64,000 nucleotides of DNA. It comes from Marisalimonas sp016777705. Lineage in GTDB: Bacteria; Pseudomonadota; Alphaproteobacteria; Puniceispirillales; Marisalimonadaceae. Positions 7,988 to 17,901 of this stretch are shown in pieces. A program made the position numbers and the translations under genes. The notes beneath the pieces are model-generated. The model saw nothing but the letters and a program-made list of their open reading frames with translations. It made no database searches and was not told where the DNA came from. Numbering within the stretch: the first letter of the stretch is position 1; each line of letters starts with the position of its first letter. The DNA lies in the NCBI RefSeq assembly GCF_047717795.1, contig NZ_CP159808.1, positions 1,798,001-1,862,000 on the forward strand. The letters run 5' to 3'.

Positions 7988-10171
7988 CTAGTTATTATTA
8001 GTTCTAGATTTCCTATAATTATGCATTCTTATTAATTGTGCTGATGCTTTGTTAATTGTAGTTGACGCTGCAAAAGGAATTGAGGTTCCGGGACCAAATA
8101 TTGCAGAAACTCCAGCATCATATAAAAAATTATAATCTTGTGCAGGTATTACGCCTCCGCATACAACAAGAATGTCATCTGCTTGCCTTTTCTTAAGCTC
8201 ATCTATTAATTCAGGTATTAACGTTTTGTGACCTGCTGCAAGAGAAGATACCCCGATGACGTGCACACCTAAGTTTATAGCCATTTCGACAGCCTCTGTT
8301 GGTGTTTGAAACAGGGTACCAATTTCAACATTAAAGCCAATATCTGTGAATGCTGAAGCAATCACTTTGGCTCCTCTATCGTGACCGTCTTGGCCTAACT
8401 TAGCCATAAAGATTTTAGGACTTTCTCCAGCAATATTTTTAAAATTATCAAGGGCTTTATCAACTTCTATAAAATCATTTTTATTAGTATATGAGTTTTT
8501 ATAAACATTTTTTACTATTTCTTGTTTAACACCATAACGACCATAAACTTCTTCCAAGGCATATGAAACCTCTCCAACAGTAGCTCTTCCTCGCATTGCA
8601 ATTATAGCAAGGTCAAGTAAATTTCCTGAATTCTCTTTCGCAGCTTTTTTTAAATTATTAAGAGCATGATAAACCTGATCAGAATCTCTTAGGCTTTTTA
8701 TTTTCTTCAGCTTTTTTATCTGTTCATCACGTACAGCATTGTTATCTATATCAAGAACGTCAATGGGATCTTGTTGTTCAGATTTAAATTTATTAACACC
8801 AACTATAACCTGCTCACCAGAATCTATTTTTGCTTGCCGCTTTGTAGCTGACGTTTCAATTTCAGACTTTGGAAATCCTTCAATAACCGCTACTGTCATT
8901 CCTCCCATTTCTTCAATTTTTTCAATCAATTCATTTGCTTTTTCTATTAATTCTTTTGTAAGATTTTCAACAAAATAACTTCCAGCAAGTGGATCAACAG
9001 TATCAGCAATACCAGTCTCATTTTGAAGAATTAATTGTGTATTTCTTGCTATTTTAGCTGAAAAATCCGTTGGCAATCCAATCGCCTCATCAAATGAATT
9101 TGTATGAAGTGACTGTGTCCCACCTAAAGTGGCAGCTAACGCTTCAATAGTTGTTCTAATTATATTATTATATGGATCTTGCTCTTGAAGACTTGCACCA
9201 GAAGTTTGGCAATGTGTTCTTAACATTTGCGATTTTGGATCATTACAATTAAATAGTTTTTTAGTCCACACTGACCATAAATAGCGCGCAGCTCGAAGTT
9301 TTGCTGCTTCCATAAAAAAATTCATGCCAATAGCAAAGAAAAAAGATAATCTTGGTGCGAAGTCGTCAACTAATAAACCTGTCTTAGTGGCAGCTCTAAT
9401 ATATTCTATTCCGTCAGCAATTGTAAAAGCTAATTCTTGAACAAGCGAGGCACCAGCTTCTTGCATATGATAACCTGAAATAGATATAGAGTTAAACTTA
9501 GGCATTTTCTTAGATGTATAATTAATAATATCAGAAACGATTTTCATTGAAGGTTCTGGCGGGTAAATGTAAGTATTCCTAACCATGAACTCTTTTAAAA
9601 TATCATTTTGTATGGTTCCACTTAACTCTGAAACATCAACACCCTGTTCTTCTGCTGCCACAATATATCCAGCTAATACTGGAAGAACAGCCCCATTCAT
9701 TGTCATTGAAACTGACATTTTATCTAGAGGTATTCCATCAAATAAGATTTTCATGTCCTCAACACTATCAATTGCAACGCCAGCTTTACCTACATCACCG
9801 TGAACCCTTTCATGGTCTGAGTCATAACCTCTATGAGTTGCTAGATCAAAAGCAACGGATAATCCTTTTTGACCAGAAGCCAAATTTTTTTTATAAAATT
9901 GATTTGACTCTTTTGCAGTTGAAAAGCCTGCATACTGTCTAATAGTCCAAGGCCGTCCAGTATACATTGTAGCCTTCGGTCCTCTTAAAAAAGGTTCTGC
10001 TCCAGGGTATGAATTAAGATGCTGTATATTCTTTATATCTTCTGAAGTGTATAGTGGCTTAATATTTATTCCTTCTGGAGTTTCAATAAAAATACCATCA
10101 ATATCTTGCTTTTTAAGCTCTTTAAGAGCATTTCTTTTCCAATTTTCTAAATTAGAATTTTCATCAGTCAT
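7988..10171 (-). CDS. scpA: Methylmalonyl-CoA mutase, single-chain
   Basis: A 727-residue adenosylcobalamin enzyme that interconverts (R)-methylmalonyl-CoA and succinyl-CoA. The N-terminal catalytic TIM barrel includes GRPWTIRQYAGF and SISGYHMQEAGA. The C-terminal B12 domain carries the base-off cobalamin motif GQDGHDRGAK, with the lower-ligand His. Length fits the homodimer-type large chain. It is 26 bp downstream of pccA. No MeaB-type G-protein chaperone gene is in this window. No cobalamin synthesis genes are visible either, so B12 may be imported or made elsewhere. Confidence 0.96.
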   Translation of the reverse strand: MTDENSNLENWKRNALKELKKQDIDGIFIETPEGINIKPLYTSEDIKNIQHLNSYPGAEPFLRGPKATMYTGRPWTIRQYAGFSTAKESNQFYKKNLASGQKGLSVAFDLATHRGYDSDHERVHGDVGKAGVAIDSVEDMKILFDGIPLDKMSVSMTMNGAVLPVLAGYIVAAEEQGVDVSELSGTIQNDILKEFMVRNTYIYPPEPSMKIVSDIINYTSKKMPKFNSISISGYHMQEAGASLVQELAFTIADGIEYIRAATKTGLLVDDFAPRLSFFFAIGMNFFMEAAKLRAARYLWSVWTKKLFNCNDPKSQMLRTHCQTSGASLQEQDPYNNIIRTTIEALAATLGGTQSLHTNSFDEAIGLPTDFSAKIARNTQLILQNETGIADTVDPLAGSYFVENLTKELIEKANELIEKIEEMGGMTVAVIEGFPKSEIETSATKRQAKIDSGEQVIVGVNKFKSEQQDPIDVLDIDNNAVRDEQIKKLKKIKSLRDSDQVYHALNNLKKAAKENSGNLLDLAIIAMRGRATVGEVSYALEEVYGRYGVKQEIVKNVYKNSYTNKNDFIEVDKALDNFKNIAGESPKIFMAKLGQDGHDRGAKVIASAFTDIGFNVEIGTLFQTPTEAVEMAINLGVHVIGVSSLAAGHKTLIPELIDELKKRQADDILVVCGGVIPAQDYNFLYDAGVSAIFGPGTSIPFAASTTINKASAQLIRMHNYRKSRTNNN

Positions 10172-10197
10172 TTGGACCTCATAAATTTAATTTTGTT

Positions 10198-12270
10198 TTA
10201 TTTTTCAAAATTGAATTCCATTATTGTTTCGTCAACTGATACTATGTCACCTTGTCTAAATTTTATTTTATTAATCATACAATTTTTTTCGGCCAACAAA
10301 GTATTTTCCATTTTCATGGCTTCAACTACACATAGAGCTTGACCTTCCTCAACAGTATCACCTTCTTTAACCAATAACTTGATTAGCTTACCAGGCATGG
10401 GGCATAAAAGCAGATTTGACTTATCTATAATTTTCATTGGTTTCATATACTTATGATAATTAGCGACATGTTTTGGTAAAATAAGCGCAGATAACGTAAT
10501 TCCTCTATAACTCAATTCTAGATTTGGAACAGTATTATTAATTCTACATTGAATTAATTCCGGCATGGATTTTTTATTTGTATCAAATAACTTTATATTA
10601 GCGGTAACCAATTTGGTGACGTAATTTTTTTGAAGGTTTATCTTGATATAATCATTAATTATGTCTGGTACATTCTTCAACGGTAATGGCTTTATATAAA
10701 TTTCATGGTTAGATATTAAGGATTTATTAATTTTAAATTGAAAATTTATTGTTTCTGAAGCTATGTTTTTATTCTTTATTTGTACTTCCCATTCTTCTGA
10801 AATACCATTATCAATTAAAAAATCTTTGGATAATTCGCTTAAGTGATAAGCTAAAAATAATGTTGATAATATCCATTCCTCGTTTTTATCTAGCACTCGG
10901 CCATGAAACCCATTAGGATACTCTTCTTCAATAAATGATGTAGTTAAATCACCAGACTTAAATCTTTTACTTCCTAAAATAGATGATAAAAAGGGTATAT
11001 TATGATCAATGCCCTCTAATAAAAATTTATCTAACGCAGATTCCATTCTCTCAATAGAAATTTCTCTTGTTTTACCCCAAGAACAAAGTTTAGCAATCAT
11101 AGGATCATAAAACATGGAAACTTCATCACCTTCCCGAACACCAGTATCATTCCTTGTGATTGAGCCATCATCGTGTGTTTTTTCTTGAGGTGGGTGATAT
11201 TTTGTCAACCTTCCAATTGAAGGTAAAAAGTTTTTATAAGGATTTTCAGCATATATTCTACTTTCGATAGCAGATCCATTTAGAACTATTTTATCTTGAG
11301 TAATTGTTATTTTTTTTCCATACGCTATACAAATCATCTGTTCTACTAAATCTATACCTGTAACTAATTCAGTTACAGGGTGCTCAACCTGTAATCTTGT
11401 ATTCATTTCTAAAAAGTAAAAATTTTTGTTTTTATCAACTATGAATTCGACTGTACCTGCACTAGAGTAACCCACTTTTTTAGCTAATTTAACTGCTTGA
11501 TTACCCATTTTTTTTCTAGTTACTTCGTCTAAAAATGGAGATGGCGCTTCTTCAATAACTTTTTGGTTTCTTCTTTGTATAGAACATTCTCTTTCACCTA
11601 AATAAATTGTGTTTCCATGTTTGTCAGCCAAAACTTGGATTTCAATATGTCGTGGTTCCGTTATAAATTTTTCAATAAAAATACGTTCGTCACCAAAACT
11701 ATTAATTGCTTCACTAGTAGCTCTTTCAAACCCATCTGCAACTTCATCTCTTGAAAAAGCAATTCTCATTCCCTTACCGCCACCACCAGCACTAGCCTTA
11801 ATCATAACTGGATAACCTATTTCGTCAGCTATTTGGACTGCTTTTTCTTTATTTTGAATTACTCCTATATAACCAGGTACAGTACTAATTTCAGCTGCTT
11901 TAGCTATTTTTTTTGACTCTATTTTATCTCCCATCGAGGCAATAGCTTTTTTGGAAGGCCCAATAAAAACAATACCTGCATTATCTAATGCTTCTGCAAA
12001 GTTAGCATTTTCAGATAAGAAACCGTATCCAGGATGTAACGCATCACATTTTTTATCTTTACATGCCTGTATTATTAGCTCAGGTTTTAAATAACTCTCT
12101 GAAGCTGGAGATTTACCAAGATAAACTGTTTCATCAGCCATACGTACATGTTCAGCATATCTATCTGCATCTGAATAAACAGCGACAGTTTTGATGTTCA
12201 TTTTTTTTGCAGTTTTTATAACTCTACAAGCTATTTCTCCACGATTGGCAATTAAGATTTTTTTAAACAT
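10198..12270 (-). CDS. pccA: Propionyl-CoA carboxylase, biotin-containing alpha subunit
   Basis: A 690-residue subunit. The biotin carboxylase domain fills residues ~1-450, with KILIANRGEIA at the N-terminus and the glycine-rich ATP loop SAGGGGKGMRIAF. A BT linker region follows, then a C-terminal biotinyl domain with Lys653 in the EAMKMEN motif. It carboxylates biotin, and the beta subunit transfers CO2 to propionyl-CoA. It lies 18 bp after pccB. The middle region (residues ~470-620) is less conserved, as is usual for this family. Confidence 0.95.
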   Translation of the reverse strand: MFKKILIANRGEIACRVIKTAKKMNIKTVAVYSDADRYAEHVRMADETVYLGKSPASESYLKPELIIQACKDKKCDALHPGYGFLSENANFAEALDNAGIVFIGPSKKAIASMGDKIESKKIAKAAEISTVPGYIGVIQNKEKAVQIADEIGYPVMIKASAGGGGKGMRIAFSRDEVADGFERATSEAINSFGDERIFIEKFITEPRHIEIQVLADKHGNTIYLGERECSIQRRNQKVIEEAPSPFLDEVTRKKMGNQAVKLAKKVGYSSAGTVEFIVDKNKNFYFLEMNTRLQVEHPVTELVTGIDLVEQMICIAYGKKITITQDKIVLNGSAIESRIYAENPYKNFLPSIGRLTKYHPPQEKTHDDGSITRNDTGVREGDEVSMFYDPMIAKLCSWGKTREISIERMESALDKFLLEGIDHNIPFLSSILGSKRFKSGDLTTSFIEEEYPNGFHGRVLDKNEEWILSTLFLAYHLSELSKDFLIDNGISEEWEVQIKNKNIASETINFQFKINKSLISNHEIYIKPLPLKNVPDIINDYIKINLQKNYVTKLVTANIKLFDTNKKSMPELIQCRINNTVPNLELSYRGITLSALILPKHVANYHKYMKPMKIIDKSNLLLCPMPGKLIKLLVKEGDTVEEGQALCVVEAMKMENTLLAEKNCMINKIKFRQGDIVSVDETIMEFNFEK

Positions 12271-12288
12271 CGTAAACTTCTTTGATTG

Positions 12289-13806
12289 TTAAAGGGGTAT
12301 ATTACCAAATTTTTTCTTTGGATTACTTTGAGTTTTGTTCTTCAATTTTGAAAAAGCCTGAATTAATCTGAAACGTGAATTACTTGGAATAATAACGTCA
12401 TCTAAAAATCCTCTTTCAGCTGCTATGAAGGGGTTTGCAAATCTTTCCTCATAATCGAGAGTTCTTTTTTCTATTTTTTGTGGATCATCTAATTCATTTC
12501 TGAACAATATCTCAACGGCACCTTTTGCACCCATAACTGCTATTTCTGCAGTAGGCCACGCATAATTTGCGTCTCCCCTGAGATGCTTAGAACTCATAAC
12601 GTCATAAGCTCCACCATATGCCTTCCTAGTAATAAGCGTTACCTTTGGAGTGGTTGCCTCTGCATAAGCAAACAAAAGCTTTGCCCCATGCTTAATAATT
12701 CCTCCATATTCTTGCGTTGTTCCTGGCATGAACCCGGGTACATCTACTAACGTTAAAATAGGTATGTTAAAAGCATCACAAAACCTTACAAATCTGGCTG
12801 CTTTTCTACTCGAATCTATATCGAGACAGCCTGCTAAGACCATTGGTTGATTAGCAACCACTCCAATGGTCTGGCCATCTAACCTAATAAAACCAATTAG
12901 AATGTTTTTGGCATAATTTTCTTGTAATTCAAAAAAATCATATTGATCTGCAATTGATAGAATAAGTTCCTTCATATCATATGGTAAATTAGGGTTTTCT
13001 GGAATTATTGTGTCAAGAGCAAGTGAAATTCTTTTTTTGGAATCTTCTGTTTCTCTATTTGGAACTGGTTCTGCATTGTTGGAAGGAATATAAGTAATAA
13101 ACTTACGAAGAACTGTTAAAGCCTCAACATCATTATTAAACGCAGCATCTGCCACTGAAGAAATTGTCGTATGAGTTTCTGCGCCTCCAAGTTCTTCGGC
13201 AGTAACTTCTTCAGAAGTTACAGTTTTCACAACATCAGGTCCGGTAACAAACATGTAACTTGTACCTTTAACCATAAAAGTGAAATCCGTCATTGCAGGA
13301 GAATAGACAGCTCCACCAGCACACGGTCCCATAATCATAGAAATTTGTGGTATCACTCCTGACGCCAAAGCATTTTGCAAAAACACATCAGCATATCCAC
13401 CTAGAGATTCAACTCCTTCTTGAATTCTAGCACCTCCACTATCATTTAGGCCAACTATGGGCGCTCTGTTTTGAATAGCTAATTTCATTATTTTAACTAT
13501 TTTTTTTGCATGATCTGAAGATAAGGAACCACCAAAAACTGTAAAATCTTGCGCATAAACGTAAATTAATCTTCCATTTACTTTACCTGAACCTGTTATT
13601 ACACCGTCACCTGGAATTGTCTTTCCATCCATACCAAAGTCTCTAATACGATGAACAACAAACATATCTGTTTCTTCAAAAGAACCCTCATCCAATAGTG
13701 TTATTATTCTCTCTCTTGCTGTAAGTTTTCCTGAAGAATGCTGTTTGTCAATTCGCTTTTCACCACCACCTAAGCGAGCTTGATCTCTTCTAGACTGCAG
13801 TTCCAA
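12289..13806 (-). CDS. pccB: Propionyl-CoA carboxylase, carboxyltransferase beta subunit
   Basis: A carboxyltransferase of 505 residues from the first conventional start (TTG 13806). The crotonase-like N and C halves show GGSLSSDHAKKI, GPCAGGAVYSPA and VDVPGFMPG...GAKLLFAYAEAT. The TTG is weakly supported. Relatives carry about eight more N-terminal residues, and the frame stays open upstream (reading ...SREII before LELQSRRDQARLGGG) with no ATG or GTG. A GGGGGA motif at 13841-13846 sits 7 nt before an in-frame ATT at 13831-13833, so a non-canonical AUU start is possible. First gene of the propionate operon. Confidence 0.94.
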   Translation of the reverse strand: MELQSRRDQARLGGGEKRIDKQHSSGKLTARERIITLLDEGSFEETDMFVVHRIRDFGMDGKTIPGDGVITGSGKVNGRLIYVYAQDFTVFGGSLSSDHAKKIVKIMKLAIQNRAPIVGLNDSGGARIQEGVESLGGYADVFLQNALASGVIPQISMIMGPCAGGAVYSPAMTDFTFMVKGTSYMFVTGPDVVKTVTSEEVTAEELGGAETHTTISSVADAAFNNDVEALTVLRKFITYIPSNNAEPVPNRETEDSKKRISLALDTIIPENPNLPYDMKELILSIADQYDFFELQENYAKNILIGFIRLDGQTIGVVANQPMVLAGCLDIDSSRKAARFVRFCDAFNIPILTLVDVPGFMPGTTQEYGGIIKHGAKLLFAYAEATTPKVTLITRKAYGGAYDVMSSKHLRGDANYAWPTAEIAVMGAKGAVEILFRNELDDPQKIEKRTLDYEERFANPFIAAERGFLDDVIIPSNSRFRLIQAFSKLKNKTQSNPKKKFGNIPL

Positions 13807-13833
13807 AATAATTTCTCTGCTTGATTTTTTAAT

Positions 13834-14056
13834 AACTTAGTCCCCCAAAGTGCATAAAATATATATTTATCAAAAATTAAGAAAATTAACTAGTAATAAA
13901 CATTATTATGTTAGCATTTAATAAATGAAATAAATGACTAAAAAAAGTTAGTTTGATTATAATTTTGGTGTTTTATGCTGTTAAAAGCTTTTTTGAGTAA
14001 TATTTAGAAAGCAAATAAGAAATTAAATTATTTTACGAATATTTTTAGGAGAGTTT
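13834..14056. other. Divergent control region between pccB operon and mce
   Basis: This AT-rich spacer separates the minus-strand propionate operon from the plus-strand epimerase gene and must carry both promoters. AGGAGAG precedes mce. On the other strand, GGGGGA at 13841-13846 precedes the possible pccB ATT start. I see no clear inverted-repeat operator and no B12 riboswitch. Confidence 0.4.
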
Positions 14057-14488
14057 ATGAAAGAAATATTATCAGAAATAGGAAGACTTAATCACATTGC
14101 TATCGCAGTACCTAATATACAAAAAGCTTCCACTATTTGGAAAAGTGCCTTAGGCGCAAACATTAGCTCAACTCAATCGTTACCTGAACACGGCGTTAAA
14201 GTAGTATTCATTGAATCTCCTAATACAAAAGTAGAATTACTGGAACCTTTGAATAAACAGAGCCCTATTACTAAGTTTCTTGAAAAAAATCCAAATGGTG
14301 GAATGCACCATATCTGTTATGAAGTGTTTAACTTAGAAAATGCAATAGAAAAACTTATAGTCGCTGGAGTAAAGATTTTAGGTGACGGTATTCCTAAGAT
14401 TGGCGCTCATGGTAACCCCGTCATATTCCTTAACCCTGGTGACTTCTCAGGAACATTAATTGAATTAGAGGAAATTAAATCAAATTAA
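14057..14488 (+). CDS. mce: Methylmalonyl-CoA epimerase
   Basis: A 143-residue glyoxalase/VOC-fold protein that converts (S)- to (R)-methylmalonyl-CoA, linking the carboxylase product to the mutase substrate. Metal-ligand motifs are visible: LNHIAIAVPNI at the N-terminus, GGMHHICYEV in the middle and a terminal LIELEE glutamate. The start has a clear AGGAGAG site. It is divergent from the rest of the pathway rather than in the operon. Its 3' end overlaps the convergent SprT-like gene by 4 bp. Confidence 0.93.
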   Translation: MKEILSEIGRLNHIAIAVPNIQKASTIWKSALGANISSTQSLPEHGVKVVFIESPNTKVELLEPLNKQSPITKFLEKNPNGGMHHICYEVFNLENAIEKLIVAGVKILGDGIPKIGAHGNPVIFLNPGDFSGTLIELEEIKSN

Positions 14489-15000
14489 ATATTTTGCTGA
14501 TATTGAACAGGAGAACCACATTTTTTACAAATTAAATTTGATTTCCTTCTGTGAACCTTTTGTTCCCAACAATGGTTGGCGCAAAACCTAATCCACTTAT
14601 AATCTGAAAACTCAAGAGTATGACAACGTTTTGCTGAACATCCTAATTTACTAGCCATTGCTTTCCAAACTTTATCATGTCCATGCTTAGGACCAACTAT
14701 AGCATGGGCAATTTCGTGAAGTATAGTATCTTGAATATCTTCTTTAGATGAATTCTTTATAAAATTTCTTGAAAATGATATTTTTTTTTCATTAAAATGA
14801 CAGGCACCAGCTCTAACTTTTGCAAAATCAAGCTCAAGATTCCAATCAAAAAGGTTATTTTTATCCATTTCAGATCTTGCTAAAATTAGAAAGTCTTTAA
14901 AGACTTGCGTTTTCTCAACAGTTGTTGTTTTTTTCTTCGTTTGAGGTCTATTTACAGATCCATTTAATATTTTTTTTATTTTTAGAAAATGTTTTATCAT
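14485..15000 (-). CDS. SprT-like zinc metalloprotease-domain protein
   Basis: A 171-residue protein with the zincin motif HEIAH (residues 95-99) followed by KHGHDKVWKAMASKLG, the SprT/SPRTN signature. A C-terminal zinc ribbon follows (CANHCWEQ...CKKCGSPVQY). SPRTN relatives cut DNA-protein crosslinks; the bacterial proteins of this size are not well characterised. It converges on mce. Confidence 0.85.
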   Translation of the reverse strand: MIKHFLKIKKILNGSVNRPQTKKKTTTVEKTQVFKDFLILARSEMDKNNLFDWNLELDFAKVRAGACHFNEKKISFSRNFIKNSSKEDIQDTILHEIAHAIVGPKHGHDKVWKAMASKLGCSAKRCHTLEFSDYKWIRFCANHCWEQKVHRRKSNLICKKCGSPVQYQQNI

Positions 15001-15067
15001 ATTATCTTTTAAGCAATGTATAAGTTGATATTAGTATATAAATTTTGAATTAAAGGAACCAAAAAAA

Positions 15068-15715
15068 TTGCTTGAATTGAAAAATATATCTTTAAAATGG
15101 ACCTCTCCTAGAGAGGATGAATTTATCAAGAATTTAAATCTAAAAGTCGAAAAAGGAAAAATTTTAACTGTTTTTGGTGTTAGTGGAGTTGGAAAGTCAT
15201 CATTAATAAATGTAATTTCTGGAATTTTTGAAGATAATTTATCATTTACAGGCGATATTGTTCTAAATAATAAAAGATTAAACGAAACAGCTCCTGAAAA
15301 CAGAAGAATAGGTCTTTTGCTCCAAGAAGGATTGTTATTTCCTCATTTAACAGTAAAACAAAATCTTCTTTTTGGTATGAATAAAAATCTCAAAAATAAA
15401 GAAAAATCATTATTAATTGAAAATTATTTACAAAAATCAAATATGGATGGATTTCAAGAAAGGTATCCCAACACTCTATCAGGTGGCCAAAAAGCAAGAA
15501 TTGCTTGTCTTCGGGCTATATTATCAGAGCCTATTGCTTTATTATTAGATGAACCTTTTTCATCTTTAGACCCAGACCAAAGAAATAGCTTTAGATTATT
15601 TGTAATCAAGCAAGTTAAGGATAAAAATATTCCATGTATACTTGTAACACACGATGAGAGTGATAAGGCTATTAGCGATTATAAACCTTTGGATTTGAGT
15701 TCGTTTCATAGATAA
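15068..15715 (+). CDS. ABC transporter ATP-binding protein, YnjD-like
   Basis: A 215-residue ATPase. It has Walker A GVSGVGKSS, a Q-loop (LLLQEGLLFPHL), signature LSGGQKARIACLRA and Walker B ALLLDEPF, followed by the H-loop VTHDE. The compact size, the LRAILSEP stretch and the truncated C-terminus resemble E. coli YnjD. The start is TTG with AAAGGA upstream. No permease or binding-protein gene adjoins it; the next gene is folE, 75 bp away. Its partner must be encoded elsewhere. Confidence 0.82.
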   Translation: MLELKNISLKWTSPREDEFIKNLNLKVEKGKILTVFGVSGVGKSSLINVISGIFEDNLSFTGDIVLNNKRLNETAPENRRIGLLLQEGLLFPHLTVKQNLLFGMNKNLKNKEKSLLIENYLQKSNMDGFQERYPNTLSGGQKARIACLRAILSEPIALLLDEPFSSLDPDQRNSFRLFVIKQVKDKNIPCILVTHDESDKAISDYKPLDLSSFHR

Positions 15716-15790
15716 AGATTTTAAATAATATTTCTTTTCTAAAATAATTTTATTTGTTACTTATTATTATTTTAAACTAAAAGGTGTGTA

Positions 15791-16405
15791 ATGAATTCTT
15801 CTTTAAATGCTTCAAAAATTATTATTGATGAAGACGTTAAATCTGAAATCTCTGAAGACGAGGCTGAAAAAGCCGTCAAAATATTAATTGAGTACATTGG
15901 CGAAGATCCCAATAGAGAAGGTTTATTAGAAACACCTAAAAGGGTAATTAAATCTTTTAAAGAATTTTATGCTGGTTACGATCAAAACCCACAAGAGTTA
16001 TTGTCTAAAACATTTGAAGATATCGAAGGTTATAATGATATTGTATTATTAAAAAATATAAACTTTGAAAGCCACTGTGAGCATCACATGGTTCCTATTA
16101 TTGGAAGTGCCAGCATTGGTTATTATCCTGATAAAAGAGTAGTGGGAATTTCTAAATTGGCAAGAGTTTTAGACGCTTTTGCTAAGAGATTGCAAACACA
16201 AGAAACGATGACAGCACAGATAGTTGATTGTATTGATAAAGCTTTAAAACCAAAAGGTACTGCTATTTTTATTGACGCAGAGCATCACTGTATGAGCACA
16301 AGAGGCGTATCGAAAAATGATGTAACCATGACCACTAACCAATTTAGCGGTTGTTTTTTAGAGAATGTGAATTTACAAGATAGATTTTTGAACATGATCA
16401 AATAA
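15791..16405 (+). CDS. folE: GTP cyclohydrolase I (type IA)
   Basis: A 204-residue enzyme that opens GTP to form 7,8-dihydroneopterin triphosphate, the entry to folate synthesis. Conserved motifs are GLLETPKRV, the zinc and catalytic region FESHCEHHMVPI (Cys and His ligands), and EAEHHCMSTRGV-like DAEHHCMSTRG with the second zinc cysteine. The length is typical. It is probably transcribed alone or with trkH downstream. Confidence 0.95.
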   Translation: MNSSLNASKIIIDEDVKSEISEDEAEKAVKILIEYIGEDPNREGLLETPKRVIKSFKEFYAGYDQNPQELLSKTFEDIEGYNDIVLLKNINFESHCEHHMVPIIGSASIGYYPDKRVVGISKLARVLDAFAKRLQTQETMTAQIVDCIDKALKPKGTAIFIDAEHHCMSTRGVSKNDVTMTTNQFSGCFLENVNLQDRFLNMIK

Positions 16406-16445
16406 TTATTACATATTTTTACAATTAGTTTGAAGTAACAATTTT

Positions 16446-17891
16446 ATGAAATTTGCACCAATAATTTATCTAATAGGTATGCTTTTATGCATATTATCAT
16501 TGTTTATGTTAATTCCTGCATTGGTAGATTGGTTTTATGGAAGCAGAGATTGGCCAGCTTTTATAGCTTCATCTCTTACAACTTTAATTGTTGGAGGGGC
16601 TTTGTTTCTTTCTGCTAGAGGCAGTGCTACGGAACATTTAGAATTAAGACAAGCTTTTTTATTAACCAACAGTGCATGGATATCCATTGCTTTATTTGGT
16701 TCATTACCGTTTTTATTTTCAGATATTAATATGAGTATTACTGATGCCATTTTTGAATCAACATCTGGTATTACAACAACTGGTGCAACGGTAATTGATA
16801 CATTAGATTCAACTTCTCATGGAATTTTAATTTGGCGTGCACTGCTTCAATGGTTAGGTGGAGTTGGTATTATTGTAATGGCACTTGCAATTTTACCAAT
16901 GTTATCAATAGGAGGCATGCAACTTTTTAAAACCGAATCATACGAAACACCTGACAAGGTTGTTCCAAAGGCAGCAAGTTTTGCAGCAGGAATAAGTATA
17001 GTTTATATAACATTGACTACCGCTTGGGCGTTTATGTTATGGGGTGCGGGAATGCCAATTTTTGATTCAGTTGCCCATGCTATGACAACTCTTGCAACTG
17101 GAGGTTATTCCACAAAGTCATTATCTTTAGCTGCATTTAATTCTTCTACTATTGAGATCATTATAATTTTTGGAATGATTGTAGGCTCTTTACCTTTTGT
17201 TCACTATTTATCTATAACAAAAAATGGTTGGCAAAATTTAATTAAAGATGATCAGGTTAGGTGGTTTTTTATTCTGATAATATCAGCAGTTCTGATTATC
17301 ACTATTTATCTCAATCTTAACAATATCCCTTATCTTGATGCGCTGAGATTAGCTTCTTTTAATGTGATTTCAATTATTAGTGGAACTGGTTTTGGCACAT
17401 CTGACTTTAATAATTGGGGTGGTTTTCCTACAACTTTACTCTTGATACTCATGTTTGTTGGAGGTTGTGCAGGTTCAACAACTTGTGGACTTAGAATGGC
17501 CAGAATTCAAGTTTTAGTTGCAAATGCAAAAGCACAAATATCTAAACTCATAAGACCTCACGCAGTGGTAGTTTCTTATTACAACCAGAAACCAATACCT
17601 GAGAACGTAGCTGAATCTGTTATGGGTTTCTTTTTTCTTTATATAATTTCCTTTGCAATTCTTGCTTGTTTGTTAGGAGGATTAGGTTTAGATCTAATAA
17701 CATCTATATCTGGAGCCGCTTCAGCGATTGGTAACGTTGGTCCTGGATTAGGTGATATTATAGGTCCATCAGGCTCTTATAAATCAATTCCAGACATTGG
17801 AAAACTATTTTTGTGCGCTGGCATGATTTTAGGAAGATTAGAAATATTTGCTATATTAGTGATGTTTTCTCCATTATTTTGGAAAAATTAA
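16446..17891 (+). CDS. trkH: TrkH-type potassium uptake membrane protein
   Basis: A 481-residue polytopic protein with the four pore-loop repeats of the Trk/Ktr superfamily. The selectivity-filter glycines can be seen in ESTSGITTTGAT, TTLATGGYS, ISGTGFGTS and AIGNVGPG. It forms the channel-like subunit of Trk potassium transport and works with the TrkA ring, which is not in this window. It lies 41 bp after folE on the same strand with a weak ribosome binding site. Confidence 0.93.
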   Translation: MKFAPIIYLIGMLLCILSLFMLIPALVDWFYGSRDWPAFIASSLTTLIVGGALFLSARGSATEHLELRQAFLLTNSAWISIALFGSLPFLFSDINMSITDAIFESTSGITTTGATVIDTLDSTSHGILIWRALLQWLGGVGIIVMALAILPMLSIGGMQLFKTESYETPDKVVPKAASFAAGISIVYITLTTAWAFMLWGAGMPIFDSVAHAMTTLATGGYSTKSLSLAAFNSSTIEIIIIFGMIVGSLPFVHYLSITKNGWQNLIKDDQVRWFFILIISAVLIITIYLNLNNIPYLDALRLASFNVISIISGTGFGTSDFNNWGGFPTTLLLILMFVGGCAGSTTCGLRMARIQVLVANAKAQISKLIRPHAVVVSYYNQKPIPENVAESVMGFFFLYIISFAILACLLGGLGLDLITSISGAASAIGNVGPGLGDIIGPSGSYKSIPDIGKLFLCAGMILGRLEIFAILVMFSPLFWKN

Positions 17892-17901
17892 AATCCAGTT
17901 A

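Noticed and set aside
13834..14056. Cobalamin riboswitch before the mutase operon
   Set aside because: No conserved B12-box-like core or long hairpin is visible in the spacer.
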